A stretch of DNA of 64,000 nt from Branchinecta lynchi. Lineage: Eukaryota > Arthropoda > Branchiopoda > Anostraca > Branchinectidae. Below are positions 54,501-64,000 of the stretch, in pieces. The position numbers and the translations under genes were made by a program. Below the pieces are notes generated by a model. That model had not been told where the DNA came from. It did no database searches and saw nothing but the letters and a program-made list of their open reading frames with translations. Location of the stretch: contig JAKZAP010000006.1 in assembly GCA_023053575.1 (NCBI GenBank), positions 17,493,280 to 17,557,279 of the forward strand. The letters run 5' to 3'. The stretch's first letter is position 1; every line of letters starts with the position of its first letter.

Positions 54501-57500
54501 AAATAGTGCTAGAAGTCCTTTAAGGTCCTTTATTTACATATCCCTGAAATTTTGCTATTACGGTTAATCACTAAATTATTTGACAGTACAGAAACGTAAT
54601 CATTGACATGCCTGACAAGAAGGCAAATATCCTTTTTTTTATGAGTACCTGCACGAAACGGTTTGAAACAATATAATATAATATAATATAATATTTATTT
54701 GCGGCCCACTGTACAGATTTAAGATAGTGGAGTAATCAAAGAAAATAAAAGAAATAAAGTGAGTACAACATGCCACACACAACAACAAAAAATCACTCGA
54801 TGAACAAGACCAAAGGTTTCGATTGGGATCCCAAAAATTCAATATCTGATCCAGACAACTGGGTCTTGTCTTAGCCAGATCCAGTCATCGCCAACCTCCT
54901 TGAACATTTTTACAATTAAAATTCAGAAACAGATTAAGGCCAAATAGCTAATCATCTGAGAAAACCAAGTTCAGATATGGATTCAGCATGTGTGTTTACC
55001 CCTATAAATCATATCTGTTTTGACAAACTTCCTGCCACTTCTGCCAATTTCCCGGTTTCCGGCCGAACTCCAGAACTACTTGTCCGGCGAAAAAAGAAAG
55101 CTCAAAAACGAACTCAGGGTATCTTCTTTCCCCAATAATGAACATCTAATCAACTTCAAATTTGTTTTTAACTTATAACAAGTTTTCCGACTCCAGCCGG
55201 ATTCCGGTCGAACTATATGTCCGGGTAAAATATGATTGTCACACACGAATTCGGCATCTCTTCTTACCCCTAAATCGCTTGTCTAATCAACTAGAAATAA
55301 AACTTTAACTTCTAACAATTTTCCGGTTTTGGCCGGATTCCGGGCGAACTACATGTCCGGGCAGAAAACTATTTTCACGTAAGTGTTCAGCATGTCTTCT
55401 TGCCCTTAACACCTAATCAACTCCAAACTTTTATTTTTAACAAACTTTACGGTTTGGGCCGGATTCCGGGCGAACTACTTGTCTGTCGAGAAAATGGTTT
55501 TGACCACCGTCTTCAGCATGTCTTCCTACCCCTAAATCGAACATCTAATCAACTTCAAATAAAACTTTTACTTTTAACAAACTTTCCGGTTTGGGCCGGA
55601 TTTCGGGCGAACTACTTGTCTAATGACAAAATGGTTTTAACCATCGTGTTCAGAATGTCTTCTTACCCAATAATCGACTATCACATTAGCTGTTTCAAAA
55701 TATTTTGTTTGCCCCTTAATCTGAACCCCCTCCCCCACCCCTAAATGTAGGGCTACAAAGCCCATCTACGAACTCGACTGGTCCGACGACCCAACGAATC
55801 CTCACACCAAGTTTCATCAAAATATCTCATTCCCTTCGAGATTTATCGTGCTTACAGACGGACGGACGGACAACTTTTGCGATGTCATAGGTATCCCTCC
55901 ACTTACGTTTTGGGATCCCAAAAAGCCGGATGAGGCTGTGGTGCGCACGTAGGCGGAAACACGTCAGCATCAATACTGGTCTACAGATTTGTCAGCGAAC
56001 ATAAGATGTCGCTAGCTCTGTAACGATCTACAAGGCATCTGGGTAAGTACAGAAGGAATTTGCAATCTCGAAAATAATCCACCCTCATTTGCTTAAAATC
56101 ATAATGATTGATTGAGCTTACCTCTCGACATTTCCTGTTCTTGTACAACTCGTTCGCTCTGGTTACAAAACGGCTCAAAATTTTGCCCAATGGGGCTTTC
56201 TTCATCATCAACCAGCCACTTCCCACTCTCTTTCTTGCGGATCTTAGTTTGTGTCCACTCAACAGAACTGTAAGCACTCTCGATTTTCATCTTCTTCGGC
56301 TTGGGCGGTGAAGTTTGCGGATTAGGGGATGGACGGTACTGAGTGAGAATCGTTCTTGCTTCAGAAATGGAACCTGAACAAATTTAAAGCGTACACGATT
56401 AGGACCGCTGAAATACAACCGTCGATAAAATTATGCATAGTTTTACCTACAGCTAAACTGATTACTAAAGCTACGTCAACACGCAGTCCAATAAGATTTC
56501 GAATCCCAAAATACGCAAGCGGTAAGGGAGATTTTGGCGATCTCTTGGATTCGCTTTCCGAAAATCAAAGCGAGAATCCACCGAGCGCAAGAACAAGCAA
56601 AAAGTCGCTGAGCCTCAGTTGCACCTTTAAGTTACAACTTCCCGCTGACTTGCCGAAATCACTTTCCATTCGCGAAGTGGATTCGCTTCCTTCTACGAAG
56701 TGACAAACATAGGGCCAAACTACCACCGGTCATGTCTAATCGAGTTGACACTAGGTCTAAAAACAAAGAAAAACTAGTACCGCCTACCACACGAACAAAT
56801 CGGTTTTCAAACACGTTCGTTCCGTATTACACGTTTAATAAGTGCTGAAGTTTCTGTTCTTATTTGTGTCCTCTTTTAATTTGTAAGACCAAGCGCCATT
56901 TAGTTTAGTTCTCTTCTTGACTATGATAGCTTGTGTAAATAAATGATTCTGACATTCTGGCTCTCCAAGTTGTGGCGGAAACTAGCGGAGCGCGAGAACA
57001 GCTTTGGAAAGCGAAGCGCCTTTTAGCCGAAGTCGCAAGAACAGCTAGCGCATAAGCTCGCGGAGCTTTCCAGACCGCCAGAATCGCCCTTTATTCGACG
57101 TCACTACGGGGAACCCATGCGATGCGACACAATTTCGGAGCGAAGGAGGAAATTCAGGACACACGACACTTTGAATGAATGAACTTATTGAGCACTGGCC
57201 GTAAAGTGGGTGTAAGTTCTTTGGCATTTCTCGAGCTTAAAGTGTTTTGATCTGGATTGCCCTTCATCAAGAATGTCTTCTTCAGATTTGTCCAGTTTCA
57301 CCGAGCAGTTCAAGACACGGCGATTATACTCGAAAGTCGAAATAGAAATACAGGAACAGGACTGTTCCAGAAAGTTATCCCTATTTATTATTCTTATCTT
57401 ATCTAGAAGGAAGGGAATGTTATGTAAAGTAGTTTCAAGTTTAACTGAAAAGCCAACTTCTTTTTGTATAATTTAACTGACTACAAAGCATTTTTTTATT

Positions 57501-60500
57501 GTGTTAAGGGATTTTTTTTTTTATTCTTCGCTATTTGCTCTAGTATGACATCCAGAATATCTACAGCCGCCCTCACAATGCAAAATTCTACTATGACGCG
57601 GAAAATTTGCATCTGAATACAAACGCGGCTTTTCAGTGGTCAGTGCGCAGCTCGAGAAAGGTGGCTCAGTGCGTACAATTATTTTTCGTAAACTGTTTTC
57701 GTTAAGCATACAACACAGACACAAGCAGATAGAGGTACCACAAATCAGAGGGGAATTCCACTATTTGAAAATCGATCATTCTTGATTAGCTGAATCTTCG
57801 GGTCTTCAAGCCTCTTTAAGCGAATAAGTCATGGGCACCTAGATTTTCCTATTGCATCCTTACAATTAAAGCTCTGAGAGAAAAGAATCCTTCAACTACC
57901 CTTCACTGCTTCTAGATAACATAAAGAAGTTCTCATAGTTGAATAAATGTTTTCAATGTTGGCGGATTCATGTATGTAAAGGTTGTAGGAAATAGGTTAC
58001 TAGAAAACTATCTGGTCTTTAACGAACACATGGTTCGGCCTGCCTTCGCGCCCGCTGTTTACTGAACTGTTTACTAACAAGGGGGTGTGGGGATATAGTT
58101 CATGAAATCCGGCAAACAACTCGTGCATCGTTCATTATTAGAAATTTTGCTACGAGTGTTTGGAATTCAATCCCAATTAAAGTCCGTGAGGCCCCGAACC
58201 TTGCTGCATTCAAAGCCACAGTGAAAAGGTTCTTCCTCACAAAAGAGTAAGCAAGAGTCAGTCGCTTTCTTCTTTTTTCTTCTTTTTTTTTTTTCTCTCT
58301 TCTTTTTTTTGTTTGTTTAGTATTTGGTTTAGTAATTAGTAATTAGAAATGTATTGTTAGTAGTAGTATTTATTTTTCAGTAGTAGTAGGATTTATTCTT
58401 CATTAGTAAATAGATGTGAATTTTGTTTTTCGCCTGTTATTTAACAAGTCCCCCGGGACTTTCCCTGCAGGTGATGCAGACAAATGTTACGCGTTGGTTT
58501 TATATTAAACATAATCTAATCTAATCTAAAAAATCTAATCAAAAGGAATAACCTTGAAACTAAAGACCCTTTACCACTGTCTGGGCGCTGCTGCGATTCC
58601 CGCTTCTTCCCAGGGCTTGTGAGAAACGAGTGCATGAATGTACGCTCGGCTGTAAAAGCCAAACGTTTTCGAGGGGATTTCGTTGGAGATTTCTTTGGAG
58701 ACTTGAAAGCATCTTGCGTCGAGTAACCACGCTTCCATATGCTGGCGTGCGATGCCCTTTTGACGGAGTTGGACCATGAGTAGCTACTTCGGACCCTCAG
58801 AGTTGCCTAGAATGATTACGAAACTGAACGACGAGAAAAAAAATACTATCGAAATTACAGAATTTTCCAAATAATTCGTAAGCAACGGCGTATTTATTTA
58901 TTTACAACAGACAAGATCCACAGAGTACTGATTTTGGAATTCTGTCATGCTTTCTAGGGCATATGACGTTTAGGCTTTAATAGACCTTTAACGCCTCGGG
59001 TAGAGTCATACAAACTCAATCTCCAGTAAAGCTTCTTTTCCCCTTTCTGTGTATTTGAGGCTTTTCTATGTAAATCAGCTCCCCATCTCCCATCGTGCTC
59101 ATTTTATACAGTAAGGTCCGAACAGTTTGCCAGTACGGCATCGTGGCTTCTGAGCCAGCCGCTCCGCTATCTGAGGATAATTCGTAACAAAGTAGTCGCA
59201 AAAACTGTGAAAACCGACCAAAAACAAAAAAACATTAACTGTCAGGAAAAGAAACGAGCATTTTTCTAAGCCCGCCTGCTCCTCCCATCTCCCATCGTGC
59301 TCCCGAGCCCGTTGTTGTCCTATCTGAGAGATAAGTCATAACAAAAGTCGCTAAAAAACTGATAACCGACTGTAAAAAAAACATCAAAAGTGACAGGAAA
59401 AGAAAGGGCCAGAGAACAAGTATAGCATATGCGTCAAGAATTGGAGAAATAATTCCTTTGGTGGCGGGCCATAATACCATAACTCTACCGGATGGGTTTC
59501 ACCAGCTCAGCTTTCCCCAAAATAACGGCCAAACTACAGATATCTAAGCTCGCCTCTTCCCAACCGAATCCATTTAAGAAATGAAGGAACACTATACCTC
59601 ATGGTTATCAGGATCGTAAAAATCTTCAGCTTCAAGAGTATTTACATTCAGGTTCCCAACTGCCAAGCTGAACGCCTTTCCTGGAGTCGACGGAACCCCT
59701 GCATATGGATAATGACTAGCGTCTTTGCCAGGTGGGTATGGGTTTAAAGGTACAATCTTTCGTGAGATCGGATCGTATACAAGCTGGTACAAAAACGTGT
59801 TGTCCGCCTGTTCGAACTTCTCTCTGTAGTCTTTTGGGACGACGAGACTGGGTTTCTTGAGGTAGTTTGGCATCAGAGACAATGCCTGCAAGAGAATCCG
59901 TCAGACAAACAGTAAGTGGAGTTTAAGCTGAAATAGCAAGCTGCAGCCAATGTCAACGCTTTTACAGCAAATCACCCCAATTGAGCTATTTTCCTTTGGA
60001 GTAACGGAACTTTGATATAAAAACATTCAACAAGAGGATGCGCCTTTGTACTTGCATGCTGATGTCTAACAAACCGTCCTCCCAATCAACTACGTCTGGC
60101 CCCAAGCATTTCTTTTAATTTTTATTCTTATGGCAACAAATTGCAGGCGGCTGAACCTCTGCAACGGTCAGAAAATGTTCTAAAATAAAAAATCATGCCA
60201 AGTACTGAAGGAAAAAAGAAAGAGTTGGGGTTCCTATCCAAACAGATTTCTTCAACAAAGCACTCTAGTTTCAAATCCTGTACTGGATGAATTATATCAT
60301 ACACAGAAAAGATAACACAAAACAATTAAACTTGAGACTATATAATATTAAAAGAGGTAGTCCCAATTAATGGAAATAATAATTCATGGAAATATAATCT
60401 TTTGAGGAAGAGAGGAGTGGGACAGACGAGTAATTATTACAATATTGATACAGAGAAGTCAACTATGAAAGCCCTGGAGCCGTAACAGCAGATGAATAGC

Positions 60501-62689
60501 AATATTCAACTGATACGTAAAACAGGACTGGAAGGACAATTTTTGTAGTACTATTTTCTATAAACAGTATATTGTTTCTATGAGTAAGATTCGCGACAAC
60601 CGTCATGAACTTACAGAGTAAGCGTCAGTTATAGGCTTCAGCTTACTGAAGAACTGGAACGCAGTTTTCAGTCCAATGCCAGGCAGACTTGCAAGATAAT
60701 CACATCCTGATAATATACACATCTGACGAAAACGGTCAATGCTGAACTGGCTAGCTTTGGATCCGAGAGATTCGTTCAGCATATTTCTGTCGTAGAGAAT
60801 ACCACAGCCCTCCAAAGTTAATTTGAAAAGCACCTAGAAACAGAAAATTTAAGTATGACACCGCGCTGCTCGGTTGAGGGTCGAAGATAAACTATGCTGA
60901 ACTTACTCGGGTCTCGGCGACCCCCCCCCCCCCTCCACAGGGTACCAACCTTCCTCCCTGAACGGAAATCTATAGATGTGAAAATCTTGTTGGGGGTATC
61001 TGGGGGGGGGGGGGGGTCACCGGAATCCGACTTACGGAAGCTTGGACTATTTTTACAATTAAAATAATGACACACAGCAAGTAAATAGGCTTCCGTCTCT
61101 ACACATACATGGGTAGAATCTATGACGGATCTGCCATTTTAATGCACCTGCCTCGCTATCGTCTGAGAAAAATTGGATTAAGAAGTTATGCGTACAAGCC
61201 GTCATTGGATCTTTGGCTGAAAGTTGACAACATCGGCTTACGAATTCATCAGGCCAAATCAGAAATTCTATTTAAATTTTCCTTTCCTATATGCTAGCTT
61301 CCTTTGTTGTTTTTCTACTACCCTAACGCTAACCCTGTCAGACATTTCATAACACATTACATAAGGATGCGCGGTTTCAACAGATAACAGTTATAGCTGT
61401 TATGTTTGTCAAACATTATGCATTAAAACGGCATGCATTCAAGAAGAGCCGAAGCACCGCCGGAAAAACATCTGCTGCCTTTTTTGTTTGTCGTAATGAT
61501 TTCGGAAAAGCTATGCATTATATTCAATGCATATATACGCAAAATCATAACAGATAACATCTCAAGTGTTATCTGTTGAAAATGCGTATCCTTCTGTTAT
61601 CTGTTATGAAACATCTGACAGTTAAGTTCCTTTGGCAGGTTACACATAAGATTCCTTCAGTCATTCATAGGTAGTGCTCTGACCAGAACTGGTTTTTCCT
61701 AGCTTTAAATCAGTTAACACCTAAAACTTTCTGCTATTCCCTGGCAAACTGTCTCACTTTTAATCATTACTCTATGAATGATGAGTAACATAGCTTTCAA
61801 AGAAGGTGTTTTAGAAAAATTCAAGTCTATTTAGAGGAGCGACGAAAATAAAGGGGAAATATACCTTCTCACAGCCAAAAGCCATCAGATCGGAGTCTTC
61901 AGTCATCACTATATGGGCAATACCACTTTTGCTCAGATATGCCAACTGAGCATCTGCTTCATGTGGTGCAACAATACAATCGACATTTACACTTCTGCAT
62001 GCCTGAAATATAGTATAGAGATAGCAGATTAACCAAGGTAACAACTTGGTAACCGAAATATCCTGCCTGAAACCACAAAATCGCTTTCTTTGAACCTCAC
62101 CCAGTGTTGGATGCAAGACGTCCATGCATGACAACCTTAGAAATTACAATCCAATTTCTAAGACGTTTAAAAACCCTGGACTGGACAAGCTGTCAGAAAA
62201 GATTAGAAGAAAGCTATTAACTTAGTTAGAACTGCTTGTGATTAAGCTGTATCCTGGAAAAAATACAACATAGACTAAGCTCACCTGTATGAGATCTAGA
62301 GCCATAGATGAAGTAACATCAACAGCTGACTGAAAGCACTTTAATGCCATCATGGCATTTCCTTCCGCAAGTAGAGCTATTCCTTTAACTTTTGCTGCTT
62401 TGCGAGAGCTGCAACGAGAGTGAAAACAGCTGTTAAGATCCTGGAACTAGTCAACCCTATCCCTGCCTACTACCACTTATTACGAAGTCAAATAGCGCCT
62501 TGTTTAGCGACTGCCGTCTGATAGTCCAGCACTTACCGCCTTTAAAGTGAGAAAAGAATATGTACTTACTCTCTCCGCTTTTTTTCAACCTCTGCCTTTG
62601 AAGGAAGACCACGCCCATCAAAAACAAAGATTGGCTTCAATCCACAGTCAAGAAAGAGGTTGACATATTTCATACAGTAGGTAACATAC
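51441..62689 (-). CDS. EXO1: Exonuclease 1 (EXO1), 5' end beyond the window
   Basis: Ten minus-strand exons: 62689-62570, 62408-62285, 62002-61865, 60833-60615, 59885-59598, 58806-58575, 56373-56122, 53626-53464, 52854-52380 and 51587-51441. They join in frame to 718 residues plus stop, with GT-AG borders throughout. EXO1 is a nuclear 5'-3' exonuclease and flap endonuclease of the XPG/FEN1 family, acting in mismatch repair with MutS and MutL homologues and in DNA end resection. Seen here: the end of XPG-N with VFDGRG, XPG-I with HEADAQ and TEDSDL metal-binding acidic residues, and the helix-hairpin-helix [13 protein letters not shown]. Then comes a long Ser-rich tail with a MutL-interacting box (SKYF) and a C-terminal [12 protein letters not shown]. 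About 54 N-terminal residues, including the first catalytic Asp, are missing off the right edge. Added to those, the length is near the human 846. Confidence 0.96.
52380..52854 (-). CDS. EXO1: EXO1 exon, Ser-rich tail
   Basis: Acceptor TTTTTGTCTAG. AA|A gives Lys, completing [12 protein letters not shown], equivalent to human RSRFFCSSDS, the MLH1-interacting (MIP) box. The rest is Ser/Asp-rich with KSSISQ at the end. The frame reaches a stop two codons later (VC then TAA). But the sequence after CAA is GTATGT, a good donor, and a final exon with the expected C-terminus lies downstream, so I end it at 52380. Confidence 0.88.
52939..53052. repeat. Small inverted-end repeat, AGTCCGAT type
   Basis: AGTCCGATAAGATTTCG at the left and AAAATCGGACT at the right pair as inverted ends. 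Similar segments lie at 13430-13560 (CGGACTGTGTGTG), 56484 (CAGTCCAATAAGATTTCGAA) and 57115 (GCGATGCGACACAATTTCGG). In an EXO1 intron. Confidence 0.45.
53097..53438 (-). other. Unexplained 113-codon frame in an EXO1 intron
   Basis: The frame starts 25 bases past the donor of the 53464-53626 exon ([20 protein letters not shown] onward). It cannot be reached by read-through, because the codon after the exon is a stop. No family recognised; it may be chance or an alternative exon. Confidence 0.15.
53464..53626 (-). CDS. EXO1: EXO1 exon, tail up to the MutL-interaction box
   Basis: Acceptor TTTTCCTTCAG, donor GTAAGTAG. G|TT gives Val, then [20 protein letters not shown] and [23 protein letters not shown], leaving AA. 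Aligns with the human stretch FATFLQRKNEESGAVVV before RSRFF. Confidence 0.88.
54660..54800 (-). repeat. Possible LINE 3' end, TATAA repeats
   Basis: ATATAATATAATATAATATA then TTTATTTGCGGCCC reads on the minus strand as a 3' UTR with AATAAA and a short-unit tail. A pearl-like copy is inserted beside it. Confidence 0.35.
54803..55924 (+). mobile_element. GGATCCCA-family pearl-like element in an EXO1 intron
   Basis: Left end AACAAGACCAAAGGTTTCGA then TTGGGATCCCAAAA. The core has ~137-bp units (TTTGGGCCGGATTCCGGGCG at about 55455 and a diverged one at 55590). A GACGGACGGACGG microsatellite is at 55857 and the right end is TTACGTTTTGGGATCCCAAA. Very similar to the copy at 11757. Confidence 0.85.
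56122..56373 (-). CDS. EXO1: EXO1 exon, tail
   Basis: Acceptor ATTTGTTCAG, donor GTAAGCTC. Enters at phase 1 (G|GT, Gly). Encodes [20 protein letters not shown], a basic [11 protein letters not shown], then an acidic, Ser-rich stretch ending EQEMSR. PKPKKMK could be a nuclear localisation signal. Little sequence conservation is expected here; phase agreement on both sides is the main support. Confidence 0.85.
57436..57873. mobile_element. AAGTTTAACTGAAAA-family MITE in an EXO1 intron
   Basis: Opens AAGTTTAACTGAAAAGCCAA and shares CTCTAGTATGACATCCAGAA and CGGCTTTTCAGTGGTCAGTG with the 42983 copy. The right end is degraded. Confidence 0.7.
58104..58525 (+). pseudogene. LINE 3' end with ORF2 C-terminus
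   Basis: 58104-58250 encodes [40 protein letters not shown] and KRFFLTKE, the usual C-terminus of jockey/CR1-like RTs (VWNSIP...F). A TAATC repeat (58511-58525) marks the 3' end. In the EXO1 intron, antisense to the gene. Confidence 0.7.
58575..58806 (-). CDS. EXO1: EXO1 exon, start of the regulatory tail
   Basis: Acceptor CATTCTAG, donor GTAAAGGGTC, entry phase 0, exit phase 1. The reading frame is [20 protein letters not shown], then [17 protein letters not shown] and the basic run [27 protein letters not shown] matches the SHSWDD..SSIWHRNYS region of human EXO1. A different, longer open frame crosses this exon but does not match and breaks phase. The basic cluster may be a nuclear localisation signal (inference). 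Confidence 0.9.
59598..59885 (-). CDS. EXO1: EXO1 exon, end of the nuclease domain
   Basis: Acceptor TTCTCTTGCAG, donor GTATAGTG; 96 whole codons. Encodes [20 protein letters not shown] and the EXO1 signature [20 protein letters not shown], ending DFYDPDNHE. Aligns with human EXO1 without a gap after the previous exon. Confidence 0.97.
60615..60833 (-). CDS. EXO1: EXO1 exon, end of nuclease core and H2TH motif
   Basis: Acceptor TGTTTCTAG, donor GTAAGTTCA; 73 whole codons. Contains [20 protein letters not shown] followed by [19 protein letters not shown]. The SGCDYL..PGIG motif is the helix-two-turn-helix that grips duplex DNA in EXO1 and FEN1. Confidence 0.97.
60906..61030. mobile_element. 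Small MITE, 125 bp, in an EXO1 intron
   Basis: CTCGGGTCTCGGCGACCCCC at the left pairs with GGGGGTCACCGGAATCCGA at the right. Flanked by CTTA on both sides. Two G/C homopolymer runs lie inside. Confidence 0.55.
61335..61621. mobile_element. Long-TIR MITE, 287 bp, in an EXO1 intron
   Basis: Left CTGTCAGACATTTCATAACA and right TGTTATGAAACATCTGACAG are inverted ends, and the similarity continues inward to TTCAACAGATAACA. Target duplication not resolved. Confidence 0.7.
61865..62002 (-). CDS. EXO1: EXO1 exon, XPG-I domain
   Basis: Acceptor ATATTTCAG, donor GTATATTTC; 46 whole codons. Encodes [20 protein letters not shown] and [20 protein letters not shown]. The acidic residues of HEAD and EDSD are the metal ligands of XPG-family nucleases and are all present. 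Confidence 0.97.
62285..62408 (-). CDS. EXO1: EXO1 exon, linker between XPG-N and XPG-I
   Basis: Acceptor CTCGTTGCAG, donor GTGAGCTTA. GA|C gives Asp, then [20 protein letters not shown] and a helix ending SSMALDLIQ at phase 0. Corresponds to the helical arch region before the second nuclease motif. Confidence 0.93.
62570..62689 (-). CDS. EXO1: EXO1 exon, end of XPG-N domain
   Basis: Acceptor TAACTTTTCAG, donor GTAAGTACA. The first base completes an upstream codon (expected Arg), then [20 protein letters not shown] and [19 protein letters not shown]. It contains the conserved catalytic Asp of VFDG. Leaves GA (phase 2). Confidence 0.95.
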
Positions 62690-63038
62690 CTGAAAAGTTA
62701 AAGATGATAGGTCAGAGCCAGTGGCCAGAATATTTTTCAAAACTTGACAAAAACAATGTGGATGGGTACTGTGCCTATGCAGCCAGTTGGTTCCAACTTG
62801 CGCTGTCTCTCATTGAGTTCTGAATTACTGGGTCCAGCCATCTGATCATAGGTGCCTTCTACTAGGCTACTAGACTCAGATACAGTAGAGCTATGCCTCT
62901 TTGATTACACATTAAGAACTTACTACATTATCTGTTAAAAGCCAAGTTTTTAAGCTTTTTTCTGACACAAAGAATGCAATCAGATACTTTCAATTTCATC
63001 TGTTTACCCTTGGTCAGTTGAAAGCAAAGCCAAACAGG

Positions 63039-63335
63039 TAGGGCCATCATGAATGGAGGGGGGGGTGCCCCTCCCCCAATGTTGTCAGCAAGTCGGTAAG
63101 AAATAACCAAGATGGCGCGAAGCAGCACAATTTTTCATGAAAACAGTTGATTTTTTCATGAAAACAGTAGTTTTTTCTGAAAATCAGTTGATTTTTTGTC
63201 AATGTTGTTTTTCTGAAAATCATTCAACTTTTTTTCAAAAGTGTAATTTTTTTCTTGGAAACAGTCGGTAAAAATTACCAGCCAGTCGGTAATGCCTTGC
63301 CCCTCCCCCCCAAATTTTGGCTAGTAACGCCTCTG
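63039..63335. mobile_element. hAT-like MITE, 297 bp, in an EXO1 intron
   Basis: Ends TAGGGCCATCATGA and CTAGTAACGCCTCTG, diverged inverted repeats. The 8-bp flanks CAAACAGG and CATACAGG differ at one base. The interior (TGAAAATCAGTTGATTTTTT, ACCAGCCAGTCGGTAA) matches the 51028 element. Confidence 0.72.
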
Positions 63336-63639
63336 CATACAGGATGATTCCCTTTCTGTTTGATATTTTAGCTTCTTCTAGGTATCCTTGTTCTCTGTTT
63401 TACTGGGTGCACTCCTTGAGAACATCAGGACCAGCAGAGAGATGCTGATGTTCCTTTTTTAAGTTATTTTACATTGGATAGTAATGCGAAGGTTCTGGCA
63501 ACAATACAACTGTGTACCCTGCATATACTGTGAAAATGTGCCTGAGCAATAGAGATTCATAATACCAGAATCTGGCTTTAATCTGACTGGTCTGAATTTC
63601 TCTATATTCTATTAAAAGTTAGCTGGTCAAAGCACATTA

Positions 63640-63760
63640 ACACATCTCTATCTTAACTGTTCACCAGCTCAGCTGAAATTAATCAAGCCATATTTTAACC
63701 CTTTTTGGCAAGGATCCTCATCAAGCTCAAGCTAGAAAAATGAAACCTGTGATAACATGA
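63640..63760 (+). repeat. Interspersed repeat with TTGGCAAGG core
   Basis: CCCTTTTTGGCAAGGATCCT followed by CATCAAGCTCAAGCTAG is a diverged copy of the core in the foldback at 1618 and the repeat at 1195. Confidence 0.5.
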
Positions 63761-64000
63761 GTGATCTTGCAAATCTATGTATCTGATTTTGTTAGCCTAA
63801 TCACTTCAGAGAAATTGCTTGGAATTAAAGGTGCGGTGATTTATTCGAAGATGGCTGAAAGCTGGCTACTACTTTTGCTTCTTGGCTGGGACACTGAAAC
63901 TACAGTGTGGGTATTACTGACTAAATTTCAGCAATTGAGCTGACTTATCCATTTAGCAAAGTCAAATACAGGAGTGTTGTATGAAGCCGCCCTTACTATG

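Noticed and set aside
55981..56277. 98-codon minus-strand frame over the EXO1 exon at 56122-56373
   Set aside because: It is out of phase with both neighbouring exons and runs through the donor; the other frame fits.
58571..58777. 68-codon minus-strand frame over the EXO1 exon at 58575-58806
   Set aside because: The alternative frame matches human EXO1 ([14 protein letters not shown]) and keeps splice phase; this one does neither.

Overview
This is invertebrate nuclear DNA: genes split by GT-AG introns, dense with short non-autonomous transposons, no operons. I cannot name the species. Two element families with a core tandem array, a tetranucleotide microsatellite and palindromic ends resemble the 'pearl' elements described from bivalves and the helentron-associated (HINE/DINE-like) elements of other animals. 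That hints at a mollusc or other marine invertebrate but does not prove it.

Two real genes face each other tail to tail. On the + strand (25833-47654) lie eight exons, the 3' part of a GMAP-210/TRIP11 golgin gene. They give 842 in-frame residues: coiled coil, a region rich in [S/T/C]QT motifs, more coiled coil, the Arf-binding GRAB domain, and a short tail that matches the vertebrate protein. On the - strand (62689-51441) lie ten exons of exonuclease 1 (EXO1), from within the XPG-N domain to the stop (718 residues). The first EXO1 exons lie beyond the right edge. Every exon-to-exon phase agrees in both models. The last EXO1 exon and several TRIP11 exons are too short to stand out as long open frames; I placed them by splice sites, phase and homology.

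Left third (1-25.8 kb): no host exon found. It holds two pearl/helentron-like families (one with TGGGATCCCA ends, one with AAGTGCCATAT ends), a long foldback element, a broken LINE, hAT-like and PIF-like MITEs, and one 188-codon frame with an in-frame 186-bp tandem duplication.

Middle (25.8-47.7 kb): the TRIP11 exons. The introns carry a LINE fragment interrupted by a MITE, a PIF-like MITE, a hAT-like MITE just upstream of an exon, and a 2-kb truncated LINE nested in another MITE.

Right (47.7-64 kb): a 3.8-kb gap between the two stops, with two hAT-like elements, then EXO1 with MITEs, a pearl copy and a LINE tail in its introns.

The two genes have no evident functional link (Golgi tether; DNA mismatch and end resection nuclease). 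Nested insertions let me reconstruct several empty sites, which give the termini and target duplications of many elements directly from the sequence.
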